NCBI RefSeq assembly: GCF_015074785.1
Contig: NZ_CP042464.1
Location: forward strand, 2,229,001 to 2,293,000
Origin: Segatella copri
Lineage (GTDB): Bacteria; Bacteroidota; Bacteroidia; Bacteroidales; Bacteroidaceae
Reading direction: 5' to 3'
DNA: 64,000 nucleotides
The notes below the pieces were generated by a model that was not told the origin of the DNA, did no database searches, and saw only the letters and a program-made list of their open reading frames with translations. Every line of letters starts with the position of its first letter. Within the stretch, counting starts at the first letter, position 1. The position numbers were made by a program, and so were the translations under genes. Shown here piece after piece: positions 43,808 through 52,060 of this stretch.

Positions 43808-43846
43808 GAAAGAGCGTAATCACCATTACGGCAATCACGCTCTTTC
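43808..43846. terminator. Hairpin, possible terminator of the DUF2023 gene
   Basis: The 10-bp stem GAAAGAGCGT / ACGCTCTTTC (43808-43817 with 43837-43846) lies just after the minus-strand DUF2023 gene. No good T tract follows, so termination is uncertain. Confidence 0.45.
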
Positions 43847-43886
43847 TACTTATAAACATAAAACATTACGAAGATGAAAGAAAAGC

Positions 43887-44240
43887 TTAGCAAACCTTCT
43901 TCTTCCGCTCACAATAGCGTTCGCATTGGGCACAGATGTCATATCCCAGCATGGCACCCAAGATGAAATCCTCCTCCGGTGTAAGCTGGCATAATGGTTT
44001 GGTGATTATCATGCGGATAGCATCCAGACATTCTTTCTTACCAAAAAAGAGATTCAGACGGTCGTTGCCAACCGGCTGGATGATATAATCAATGTTCTGA
44101 CGCTCTAATCTAGTTATGGCAAAAGACTCATATTTCTTGTTGAAGGTGTAGAGCACCAGGCGGCGCACGCCCTTCTTATATTCATATATATGATTCATCA
44201 GAACCTTCAAATCTACTGGTGTTGCGATTTCCTGCTGCAT
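43887..44240 (-). CDS. DUF2023 family protein
   Basis: This 117-residue cytoplasmic protein matches DUF2023, seen in Bacteroidota next to flavodoxin genes, as here (82 bases downstream of fldA). The C-terminus has a cysteine cluster (YDICAQCERYCERKKKVC) that could bind metal or a cluster. No biochemical role is known. The pairing with flavodoxin and closeness to the haem operon suggest a role under iron limitation. Confidence 0.75.
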   Translation of the reverse strand: MQQEIATPVDLKVLMNHIYEYKKGVRRLVLYTFNKKYESFAITRLERQNIDYIIQPVGNDRLNLFFGKKECLDAIRMIITKPLCQLTPEEDFILGAMLGYDICAQCERYCERKKKVC

Positions 44241-44321
44241 ACTATCCGAATTTATCTGTTTTTAAACCAAGAATCAGAGAATTCCATCATTCTCCAATTC
44301 TTGAAAAATATTTTTGTAAAA

Positions 44322-44816
44322 TTATAACGCTGGCTTGATGTCCTCGAGCCAGGCATCGATACGCTCCTCTGTCTTGTCGTCCTCGTTCACCTCGTCGAGT
44401 GCGAGTCCCAGGAACTTGTCGCCATCAATTGCCTCACTGTCATCATAGGTGTATCCGTCTGTAGAAACACCAGGCAATACGGTAGCACCAGCCTCAACGG
44501 CAGCATCATAGAGTTCCTTCATGCCGCCACAGAATGTATCAGGGTAAGACTCGCTGTCGCCACAACCAAACAGGGCCACAGTCTTGCCAGCCAAGCCGGC
44601 ACTCTTCAATGTCTTCACGCCATCATACCAGTCATCCTGCATCTCGCCGGCACCCCAGGTAGAAGTACCGAGAAGAAGATTCTCATGACTTGTGATAGTA
44701 GCGTCATCGATGTTAGCTACATCTACAGCTTCCACGCCCAACTTAGAGGCGATGGTTTCGGCAATCGACTGGCATGAGCCAGTAGAAGAGCCATAAATTA
44801 CGATTGTTGTTTTCAT
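44322..44816 (-). CDS. fldA: Flavodoxin
   Basis: This 164-residue FMN protein has the phosphate-binding loop YGSSTGSCQSIAETIA at residues 8-23 and the second FMN loop LLGTSTWGAGEMQDDWYDG near 47-65. The third loop LFGCGDSESYPDTFC is near 83-97, with aromatic residues around the flavin. It is the long-chain type used as a low-iron replacement for ferredoxin. Its promoter lies at 44855-44862. Confidence 0.94.
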   Translation of the reverse strand: MKTTIVIYGSSTGSCQSIAETIASKLGVEAVDVANIDDATITSHENLLLGTSTWGAGEMQDDWYDGVKTLKSAGLAGKTVALFGCGDSESYPDTFCGGMKELYDAAVEAGATVLPGVSTDGYTYDDSEAIDGDKFLGLALDEVNEDDKTEERIDAWLEDIKPAL

Positions 44817-44854
44817 TTGTCTATCTTACTTTTAGTTACATTTATTTTCGGGTG

Positions 44855-44862
44855 CAAAGATA
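44855..44862 (-). promoter_or_regulatory. -7 promoter box for fldA
   Basis: The minus strand reads TATCTTTG, about 40 bases upstream of fldA. Confidence 0.65.
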
Positions 44863-44956
44863 CATCCTTTTTCCATCATCTGCAATACCTAAAAATGATG
44901 GTTTCGCAGAAATACCTAAATATGGGGATAGATTTCAAATGAGGTGAGAGCAAACA

Positions 44957-45550
44957 TCAAGAACATTGATAAACAACCAATTCCCTCGGGAGGTTGATAA
45001 TTTTCAACCTCTCGAACCATATCTTCATTGAAGAGCCTTGGTGGCGCTTCACGTGGCTATTAATGATATAATAGTCTGCCTGGTATTCGTCCATCAAGTC
45101 GGAGAAAGCAGCCTTGATACGCGAACATTTCTCATTGATGGCATTATCAAGAGGGTTCGTCAGGCGACGCACTGTTTCTGTGATTTTTTCAAGGTCGATT
45201 CTGTTGCCGGTTTTTCGGTAGAGAGAGAGCAGTTCCTCACGATGATCCACCAGATTCTTGAACTCTATTCCTTCCGGATGATTCAGAAAAAGGAGATAGA
45301 GAGCCTTGTGGATTGGACTGAGCTGCACCTCCTTGTTGCCATAGTCAGGGAGCAAGAAGCGGTAATCTTCCGTAATGACCAAAGGGCTGAGAGTTGCCCT
45401 TGCCGCCTCAATACGGAGTTGTTCCAATACGGGCACACTGATGGCTTTCAGCAAAAGGTCTGTCCTTCCTTCTGTCAAAAGCTGGGTGGAAAGCTGCTTT
45501 ACCAGAGCGGCCTTCTCCTCTACTGTCATATTTCTTGTCTCTTCTTGCAT
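44957..45550 (-). CDS. Uncharacterised Bacteroidota protein
   Basis: This 197-residue cytoplasmic, mostly helical protein has no recognised domain. The segment LSPIHKALYLLFLNHPEGIEFKNLVDHREELLSLYRK (residues 77-113) recurs in Bacteroidota hypothetical proteins and looks like a winged-helix-like unit. The -7 box at 45559-45566 lies 9 bases from the start codon, so the mRNA is leaderless or nearly so. It is divergent from ftsZ. Confidence 0.55.
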   Translation of the reverse strand: MQEETRNMTVEEKAALVKQLSTQLLTEGRTDLLLKAISVPVLEQLRIEAARATLSPLVITEDYRFLLPDYGNKEVQLSPIHKALYLLFLNHPEGIEFKNLVDHREELLSLYRKTGNRIDLEKITETVRRLTNPLDNAINEKCSRIKAAFSDLMDEYQADYYIINSHVKRHQGSSMKIWFERLKIINLPRELVVYQCS

Positions 45551-45558
45551 ATTGGTTG

Positions 45559-45566
45559 CAAAAATA
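45559..45566 (-). promoter_or_regulatory. -7 promoter box, near-leaderless gene
   Basis: The minus strand reads TATTTTTG, 8 bases before the start codon at 45550. Confidence 0.6.
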
Positions 45567-45661
45567 CAAAAAGAATGGGAAATTTCGTTTCACTCCTTGG
45601 AAAAATTATCTTTTGCAAGGCTTGCATTTGTTTTTTCATAGGTAATCTGACTCTTTATATG

Positions 45662-45669
45662 TATCTTTG
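45662..45669 (+). promoter_or_regulatory. -7 promoter box for the isolated ftsZ
   Basis: TATCTTTG overlaps the TTG at 45667 that would give a longer frame, so translation must start at the ATG at 45691 (or 45694). Confidence 0.65.
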
Positions 45670-45690
45670 TGGTCAAAATTGAAAATTAAA

Positions 45691-47025
45691 ATGATGAAAG
45701 AAGATTGGACACCTATAGATTTCGGACAGACAGAAGACACCACCAAGAACATCATCAAGGTGATTGGTGTGGGTGGTGGCGGATGCAATGCCGTTAAGAA
45801 TATGTACTCAGAAGGTATTGTAAATGTAAGCTTTGCCGTCTGCAATACGGATAGCCAGTCGCTATCCAAATCACCTGTGCCTGTAAAAATCATGCTCGGA
45901 AAGAGCGGTTTGGGAGCAGGTGCTAATCCTGAAGTAGGAAGAAGCGAAGCACAGAATACACAGGAAGACATCAAGCGACTCTTGGATGACGGAACCAAGA
46001 TGGCATTCGTTACAGCCGGCATGGGTGGCGGTACCGGCACAGGAGCTGCACCCGTCATTGCAGGCATCGCCAAAAGCATGGGTATCTTGACGGTGGGTAT
46101 CATCACCATTCCATTTTATTTTGAAAAGCGAAAGAAAATCGTCAAGGCTCTACAAGGTGTAGAAGAAATGCGCAAGAACGTGGACGCCTTGCTCATCGTC
46201 AACAACGAACGTCTTTGCGATGTTTATGCCGACTCTGAGATAACCGTAAAAGATGCATTCAAACTAGCAGACAAGGTGCTGAGCGATGCCACCAAGAGCA
46301 TCTCAGAACTCATCACTGTAGAGGGTACCATCAATCTTGACTTCCGTGACATTGAGACTACCATCAAGAGCGGCGGCGGTGCCATCATGGCGATGGGCAG
46401 GGCCAGCGGAGAAGGCAGAGTTCAGAATGCCATTCTCAATGCCTTGGATTCCCCATTGCTCTACGGCAGCGACATCAGCAATGCACAGCGCATCCTCTTC
46501 AACATCTATACCTCCAGCAAGCACCCTATCTTCGTTAGGGAAATGCGAGAGATAGATGCCTTCTTCGATGAACTGAATCCAGACATCAAGGTTATCTGGG
46601 GTCTCTCTGATGATGACAGTTTGGACGAGGATGCCAAAGTCACCATCCTGGCAACAGGTCTCAACAACGAGCTGACAGATGAAATTCAGGACAATCCAGT
46701 CACAACCACCAAGGATGAAGATGATTACCAGAGAATTATCGACAAGCTTTATCATCCGATACGTGACGACTTCCAATCTCAAAAGAAGGCAGATCCCCCA
46801 GAAGAGGATATTCCTATAGAGCCATCAAACATAGAATCTACAGACATCCCTGATGATGAGCAGCCCCCACTCATCCCCGATGCTCCGACAGAAGAATCTC
46901 CAGTCGTAGAAGAAGAGCCCCCAAAGCCTGTCATTCAGCAAAAGCAACCAACCTTGGCGAAGAGGATAAGAGACAGACTGAAGAAAATAGCTGAAGATTT
47001 AGAAATCATTACGGAAGATGAATAG
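45691..47025 (+). CDS. ftsZ: FtsZ-family cell-division GTPase, likely paralogue
   Basis: This 444-residue protein is a tubulin/FtsZ GTPase. It shows IIKVIGVGGGGCNAVKNM (nucleotide loop), the tubulin signature AGMGGGTGTGAAP near residue 110 and the synergy-loop aspartates in INLDFRDIETTI near 220. These imply GTP binding and hydrolysis. The C-terminal 100 residues are an acidic, proline-rich linker ending RIRDRLKKIAEDLEIITEDE, which does not look like the usual FtsA/ZipA-binding peptide. It stands alone, with no ftsA, ftsQ or mur genes around it. It may be a second FtsZ, or the sole one moved out of the dcw cluster. Confidence 0.85.
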   Translation: MMKEDWTPIDFGQTEDTTKNIIKVIGVGGGGCNAVKNMYSEGIVNVSFAVCNTDSQSLSKSPVPVKIMLGKSGLGAGANPEVGRSEAQNTQEDIKRLLDDGTKMAFVTAGMGGGTGTGAAPVIAGIAKSMGILTVGIITIPFYFEKRKKIVKALQGVEEMRKNVDALLIVNNERLCDVYADSEITVKDAFKLADKVLSDATKSISELITVEGTINLDFRDIETTIKSGGGAIMAMGRASGEGRVQNAILNALDSPLLYGSDISNAQRILFNIYTSSKHPIFVREMREIDAFFDELNPDIKVIWGLSDDDSLDEDAKVTILATGLNNELTDEIQDNPVTTTKDEDDYQRIIDKLYHPIRDDFQSQKKADPPEEDIPIEPSNIESTDIPDDEQPPLIPDAPTEESPVVEEEPPKPVIQQKQPTLAKRIRDRLKKIAEDLEIITEDE

Positions 47026-47039
47026 CCTTTGTGATGCAA

Positions 47040-47076
47040 AAAAATCCTGCTGGCAATGATGCCGGCAGGATTTTTT
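47040..47076. terminator. Bidirectional terminator after ftsZ
   Basis: The 12-bp stem AATCCTGCTGGC / GCCGGCAGGATT (one mismatch) is flanked by A and T tracts on both sides. It lies between convergent genes. An almost identical hairpin recurs at 49114-49145. Confidence 0.88.
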
Positions 47077-47102
47077 GCGTTTTATCAACCTCAAGATGTC
47101 AT

Positions 47103-48665
47103 TTATTTTATCACCCAATCCTCTATGCTTCGCTGGTCTTCCGAGAAGTTAACACCCACTTTCACTACCTTCCGTCCATCATCAGCAAAAGCCTTAGCAT
47201 AGTCCTTATCGCTGATTTGCGTCATGGCGGTATCAGCAGACTTCTTATATTTCAACTCAAAGATAAAGATACTCTTATCCGTCTTGAGCACAAGGTCTAT
47301 TCTTCCATCAGAAGTAGTATGCTCCACCTTCACATCTTCGCCAAGCATAGTGAAGATGGTGAACATCACGGCTTGATAGTGACGCTCATTATTGTTGATA
47401 ATCGTATATGGGAACTTATCGTAGAATGCCTTCAAGTGAGGCATAAAGGCTCCCATATCGTCATTGATGAGCACATTCTTTTTATAAGCATATACGATTG
47501 CATCAAGTTCGCCTACCTCTGAAGGGGTATAATATTGGCAAAGGCTTTCCGAAAAGCCTTGTCTAACTTCTTGATTAGGGAAACTGAGGTAATACATACC
47601 CAACAGCTTGTCATATCCTTTAATCGTAAGATAGCCACTTTGGAAAAGGACTGGCACAGGGTCAGTAATAGTCTCAGTAGGAACATCGAAGCGTTTTGCT
47701 CTAGCCCAGATATCATTTAAGTCCATCATGTCCAAATTCTTCTGCTGCATCAGTTCTATCAAGAAAGTAGGCGTACCAGATGTAAACCAATAGCTATTAA
47801 ACTCCTTATCGTCCAAAGCATTGATAATGCTGTAAGGATTGAAGATATCCTCGCTATTGATACTGAAGTGGTAGCCATCATAATGCTGCTTGAGTTGCCC
47901 TAAGGTCTCCTCATAAGTGAGTCCATTATGTTCAGCCATCTCCTCGATACCCTCACGGAAATACTGAGTCAATTCACTCTTGGTTATACCACAACAGCTA
48001 CTGTATTCATCCTTCAACGTGAGAATCTTGAGATTATTCAACTCGCTAAAGATGCTGAGCTGGCTAAACTTGGAGATGCCTGTGATGAATACAAAACGAA
48101 TATTTCCCTCTTGCTGCTTCAATGGACTGAAGAAATCTCGCATGATGTTGCGGATGGTCTTCTGCAACTCTTCGTCACTGACAGAATCATGCATCGGGGC
48201 ATCATATTCGTCGATGAGAACTACAACTTGTTTACCTGTTTGAGCAGCTGCTGCAAGCAAGATGTTCTTAAGACGACCTCCAAAAGACTTCTCATCTATT
48301 GGATTAACTTTTAAACCATATTTTTTCTCTTCTATTTCTAGTATTCCGTTTAGAATTGAATATGTATTCTCCAAACTATAATACTTACCACAGCTCAGAT
48401 CCAGGTGGATGACAGGATATGCCGTCCACTCCTTCTCCATCTGTTCGATGGCAAGTCCCTTGAATAGATCTTTCTTGCCCTCGAAGTAAGCCTGGAGGGT
48501 AGATACAAACAAGGATTTTCCGAATCGACGTGGGCGACTCAGAAAATGAAATTTGGCATAATGAGCCAACTGATAGACAATAGCCGTCTTGTCAGCATAG
48601 AAGTAATTCCCCTTCACGATTTCGGAGAACGTTTGTATTCCCAAAGGATATCTCTTTGAAGCCAT
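47103..48665 (-). CDS. AAA-ATPase-like protein with C-terminal PD-(D/E)XK nuclease domain
   Basis: This 520-residue protein has the AAA-ATPase_like plus PD-(D/E)XK architecture common in Bacteroidota. The N-terminus reads YPLGIQTFSEIVKGNYFYADKT, then Walker A SRPRRFGKS (residues 43-51), Walker B VVVLIDEYDAP near 146-156 and FVFITGISKFSQLSIFSELN. The C-terminus has DGRIDLVLKTDKSIFIFELKYKKS (D...ExK). These genes are usually mobile and multicopy, with unknown function. The gene is monocistronic with promoter 48691-48698. Confidence 0.85.
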   Translation of the reverse strand: MASKRYPLGIQTFSEIVKGNYFYADKTAIVYQLAHYAKFHFLSRPRRFGKSLFVSTLQAYFEGKKDLFKGLAIEQMEKEWTAYPVIHLDLSCGKYYSLENTYSILNGILEIEEKKYGLKVNPIDEKSFGGRLKNILLAAAAQTGKQVVVLIDEYDAPMHDSVSDEELQKTIRNIMRDFFSPLKQQEGNIRFVFITGISKFSQLSIFSELNNLKILTLKDEYSSCCGITKSELTQYFREGIEEMAEHNGLTYEETLGQLKQHYDGYHFSINSEDIFNPYSIINALDDKEFNSYWFTSGTPTFLIELMQQKNLDMMDLNDIWARAKRFDVPTETITDPVPVLFQSGYLTIKGYDKLLGMYYLSFPNQEVRQGFSESLCQYYTPSEVGELDAIVYAYKKNVLINDDMGAFMPHLKAFYDKFPYTIINNNERHYQAVMFTIFTMLGEDVKVEHTTSDGRIDLVLKTDKSIFIFELKYKKSADTAMTQISDKDYAKAFADDGRKVVKVGVNFSEDQRSIEDWVIK

Positions 48666-48690
48666 AATCTTACTCTTAATAATTCAGGTA

Positions 48691-48698
48691 CAAAGATA
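48691..48698 (-). promoter_or_regulatory. -7 promoter box for the AAA/PD-(D/E)XK gene
   Basis: The minus strand reads TATCTTTG, about 26 bases upstream of the start. Confidence 0.65.
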
Positions 48699-49150
48699 CA
48701 GATAATATTTCAGAAAGCAAGCGTTTTTCTTATTATTAACAATAGTTACGAGCTATCTTACTAATAAAAACAATGCTTGCATTCCCCAACTTTGTGGGGA
48801 ATGTTTCCACATTCCTTCCCCATTTCCCACACCATCCGCTCTTGGCATAGAAGACATAAACACCTGATAATCAACGGACATTAATTTCATTCATCTTTTT
48901 GGCACGCAGATTGTGACTATGAATAGCGGGTTCGGCAAAGAATCCACAAAGCAGCAGACAACTGCCGAGTAAAAGATAAAGAACAGTTCATTTTGCAGCG
49001 TTATTCATATAATAGGATTTAGTTTTTAAAGGTAATTAGACTTATTCAGGTTACAATAGATATTGCATAGATAGAATTTACAAGGTAGACTTTTAGGTTC
49101 GGTTTTTGAAAGTGAATCCTGCTGGCAGTGATGCCGGCAGGATTCTGCGT
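48699..49150. other. Gene-free region with two hairpins
   Basis: No credible coding frame is seen in 452 bp. A palindrome CATTCCCCA / TGGGGAATG lies at 48780-48803. A 13-bp perfect stem GAATCCTGCTGGC / GCCGGCAGGATTC lies at 49114-49145, duplicating the terminator sequence after ftsZ. The second hairpin abuts the end of the ADP-ribosylglycohydrolase gene and may end the left-hand CRISPR operon. Confidence 0.6.
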
Positions 49151-49639
49151 TTAATAGCCCCTGTTAAACTCATCAAGTATCTGACGAAGATTATCATCAA
49201 GCACATTATTATATACACAACGAGCCAGTTCTTCCGGCAATTCCATCCCTTTGGTTGCAACAGCTATTCCTCCAGCCATGCACGCCATCGTGTCTGCATC
49301 CCCCCCAAGCGAGATTGCATTACGGATAGTCGAAGTATAACTATCTGCTTCTAGATATGAGATGATAGATTCAGGAACACTTGTCAGCCATTTCGCAACA
49401 GCCAAGGTCATAACCGTGTCATCCATAAAACGAGGCTCTTTGTATATATCGAAGTCCCCATGCTTCACTGGATGAAATTCATACGCAGCCCCGAAGCAAT
49501 CGCCAGCGATTGCTCCAATGATACCAGTTGTAGGAAAAGCCAAGCCAGTCCTCCCATTTGTATCCAGCATCTCCTCTTGTTTCCTCATTTTACGAAGAAG
49601 TGTATTCCATAAATACGTTATTTTCTTTAGTAACGTCAT
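49151..49639 (-). CDS. ADP-ribosylglycohydrolase with internal deletion
   Basis: This 162-residue protein (start at the ATG at 49639, outside the preceding gene) shows family hallmarks: GIIGAIAGDCFGAAYEF, FMDDTVMTLAVA, and AISLGGDADTMACMAGGIAVA. Full-length relatives are about 250-300 residues. Here the text jumps from AVAKWLT straight to SVPESIISYLEADSY, so roughly 100 central residues are missing while the frame is kept. The metal-binding Asp pairs remain, but the fold is probably compromised. It is the last gene of the left CRISPR operon, 52 bases after the CARF-HEPN gene. Its N-terminal 30 residues are extra. Confidence 0.7.
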   Translation of the reverse strand: MTLLKKITYLWNTLLRKMRKQEEMLDTNGRTGLAFPTTGIIGAIAGDCFGAAYEFHPVKHGDFDIYKEPRFMDDTVMTLAVAKWLTSVPESIISYLEADSYTSTIRNAISLGGDADTMACMAGGIAVATKGMELPEELARCVYNNVLDDNLRQILDEFNRGY

Positions 49640-49691
49640 AATTGTAAATTCTTGATTATTAAAGTTGTTAATAAATATTTGCAGGTAAATA

Positions 49692-50990
49692 CTATATCTG
49701 AGACAAGACATCCTCAATTCCATCCAGTAGTTGCTCTACCCTACCAATGATCGTCTGAGCAGAAAAAGGATTGTCTTTGAATCCTGCATGGTTGTAATCA
49801 TTGCGTAATTCAACCACCTGCTGCAAGATAGTCACAAATTCCTTGTTCCCCCAAACACTATCATCTGCTAGGATTTTCGTAACGAACTCATTAGTAGTCT
49901 CCAGACCATCAGTATTCTTATTCTGTGTCTTGATAGCAATGCAACTGAACACAGCATCGCGACAAACCTTGTTACGATAGTCAAGCTGATAATGACAGCA
50001 CAGGAAAGTACCTAGACCTTCTTCCAACATGGTCGTAGCCTGCTGATAAAGCTTGTTGGCACAGCACCACTTGGCAGCCTTGATACAGTTCAAAACATTC
50101 TCCTTGGCATCAAAATCATTCAACGACTGCTTGATCTTTTCAAAGATAGGCTTGAGCTGAACAATCGTCACTTTCTGTATTCCACCTGCAGTGCGCTTCA
50201 GATTCCACACGTTCTTGCTATCCACAATGGCATACCCCCGACAGGTGGTTCGTTCCTCCACCATTTCCTTCAACTTCCGGACAAAGGCACGCAACATCTC
50301 AGTGTCCTTAGTGCGGGTTTCTGTATTCTTCAAGATTGGGAGAAGTGATGATTCCGACAATTCATAGAGCTTCTGCACCTGACCATATCGCAGATAATCC
50401 GAAGCAGCCAACGTCCAGTCCTGCAAAACAGAAAGAGGAAGCAGATCCATGATAGGTGCAATGTTGCTCTCCTTGTCACGAGCCTCGTAATTACCATAAA
50501 AGATGGCCTTCACCTTCACATTCTTGAGCAACTTGGCATAGTTGACAAGCACAACCAGTAGCATAGGAAGATAACGGAAACTGTTAGTGATGTCAAGATA
50601 CAGTTCATCACCCTCCTGAAGCTCATCAAAGATAACCTCAAATATCTCCCACATCTGGTCACTGTCCTTACCATCCGGAATCGCAATATCCTGATAGGAG
50701 AGATTCATATCCTGCAATATCTTCTCTAATCCCTGATACGCAACCTCTTTCTGGAGCTTGCTACAGAAACGTGTCTCCAGATTCTTGTCCCAGTTATTCT
50801 TTCTTGCCAAATCTGTCAGGAGCATAAGAACCAGGTCGTTTTCTCCTCCCCAGTTCTCCTGCTGCTGTAAATATTCGAGTAAACTCTTCTGCACAAAAAG
50901 AGACTCACTTCCTGTGAAATCGTCCTTTCTGTATCGGCAGGTCTCATAGAAAGCCACTCCCAATACAGATAAAAAAACTCTTCTACTCAT
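49692..50990 (-). CDS. csx2: CARF-HEPN type III CRISPR ancillary RNase, Csx2/TIGR02221-like
   Basis: This 432-residue protein starts RRVFLSVLGVAFYETCRY. It has a CARF-type ligand domain with ELYLDITNSFRYLPMLLVVLVNYAKLL near residue 130 and a C-terminal HEPN motif ELRNDYNHAG (R-x4-H) near residue 398. Family members are activated by cyclic oligoadenylate made by Cas10 and cut RNA non-specifically. It lies 5 bases after the WYL gene. It is clearly different in sequence from the second such protein at 53418-54671, so two effectors may answer one messenger. Confidence 0.85.
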   Translation of the reverse strand: MSRRVFLSVLGVAFYETCRYRKDDFTGSESLFVQKSLLEYLQQQENWGGENDLVLMLLTDLARKNNWDKNLETRFCSKLQKEVAYQGLEKILQDMNLSYQDIAIPDGKDSDQMWEIFEVIFDELQEGDELYLDITNSFRYLPMLLVVLVNYAKLLKNVKVKAIFYGNYEARDKESNIAPIMDLLPLSVLQDWTLAASDYLRYGQVQKLYELSESSLLPILKNTETRTKDTEMLRAFVRKLKEMVEERTTCRGYAIVDSKNVWNLKRTAGGIQKVTIVQLKPIFEKIKQSLNDFDAKENVLNCIKAAKWCCANKLYQQATTMLEEGLGTFLCCHYQLDYRNKVCRDAVFSCIAIKTQNKNTDGLETTNEFVTKILADDSVWGNKEFVTILQQVVELRNDYNHAGFKDNPFSAQTIIGRVEQLLDGIEDVLSQI

Positions 50991-50995
50991 AAAGC

Positions 50996-52027
50996 TTAAT
51001 CCTGATAATTTTCAAGAGACTTCTTCAAATCATGAACAAGCTTATCTCTTAAACTCTTTGGCTCCATGACTGTAACCTTGCTTCCATATGACAAGATTTT
51101 GCTCCTCAACTCAAAGTTGTCATACACATATAAAGATACGTAAACATAATCCTTGTCTCCATCACTTTCAAAAAGCTCTTCCTGGGAGGTATGAATAGGC
51201 TTGCTCTCTATATATGGATACTCACCACGATCTATACGTAACTTCACTAAAATCGGTTCCGCACCATCCGGCTTGGTTACACCCACCACATTTTCAAAGT
51301 AAACAGAAAAATCAACATCACATTCCTTATAATGAATATGCTGGTTGGCCTCCATCTTGAGAATTCGGTCCAGAGCCAGGTTGTAGATTTTTCCCTCTAC
51401 CTCGTCTCTGTGCCTGGTGGCAATGAGATACCATCGCTGGTTATACTGCTTGAGGAACTGAGGAAATACGGTCCACTCACGCTTACCTCTTCCAGGAACC
51501 TCATATCTAATGTCCATGGTCTGATGCTGTATGATAGCCTTGAGTAAAGGCTCCAGCAGATCATGAGGCTTCACTCTACCATGAGACTCCAGCAATACTT
51601 TCTCAAAAGAAATGACTGGGCGATTATCTTTATCATACCCCAGGAACTTGTTGATTTCATCAGTCAGGGTGGTCAAGGAAGACTCCAAGCCTAATCCCAG
51701 AAAATCACCCAATGTCTTCTTGATCTTATTTAAATTGCATAAAACCACTTGGTTGGCTGCAGAATTACCCTTAATAATAGAGGAGCCGATATTTTGATAT
51801 ACAAAACATTGACAACCGTCTCTTTTCTGATCTCTGTTAATTTTAAGACCATAATCAGAATCTATTTTTTCCAAGTAATAACGATACATACGCTCAGTGG
51901 TATCTGTATTTAACCGCTGATTACAATATTTACTGATTTCCTTTATTGTCATTGGACGATCATACTTGCGCAAACATTCATCAATGAGTTCCAAACGCTT
52001 CTGACATATTATATTACCCTTACCCAT
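50996..52027 (-). CDS. WYL-domain transcriptional regulator
   Basis: This 343-residue cytoplasmic protein has an N-terminal helix-turn-helix part (residues 10-70, RLELIDECLRKYDRPMTIKEISKYC). The WYL domain contains QRWYLIATRHRDEVEGKIYNLALDRIL near 190-220, followed by a C-terminal WCX part. WYL proteins sense nucleic-acid ligands and regulate CRISPR, CBASS and other defence loci. Its position in front of the CARF-HEPN gene suggests control of the type III ancillary operon. The IS4-type element ends 34 bases upstream, so its original promoter may be lost or replaced. Confidence 0.87.
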   Translation of the reverse strand: MGKGNIICQKRLELIDECLRKYDRPMTIKEISKYCNQRLNTDTTERMYRYYLEKIDSDYGLKINRDQKRDGCQCFVYQNIGSSIIKGNSAANQVVLCNLNKIKKTLGDFLGLGLESSLTTLTDEINKFLGYDKDNRPVISFEKVLLESHGRVKPHDLLEPLLKAIIQHQTMDIRYEVPGRGKREWTVFPQFLKQYNQRWYLIATRHRDEVEGKIYNLALDRILKMEANQHIHYKECDVDFSVYFENVVGVTKPDGAEPILVKLRIDRGEYPYIESKPIHTSQEELFESDGDKDYVYVSLYVYDNFELRSKILSYGSKVTVMEPKSLRDKLVHDLKKSLENYQD

Positions 52028-52060
52028 AATTTTAATTGTTAGTTAATATCAATAGTTCGT

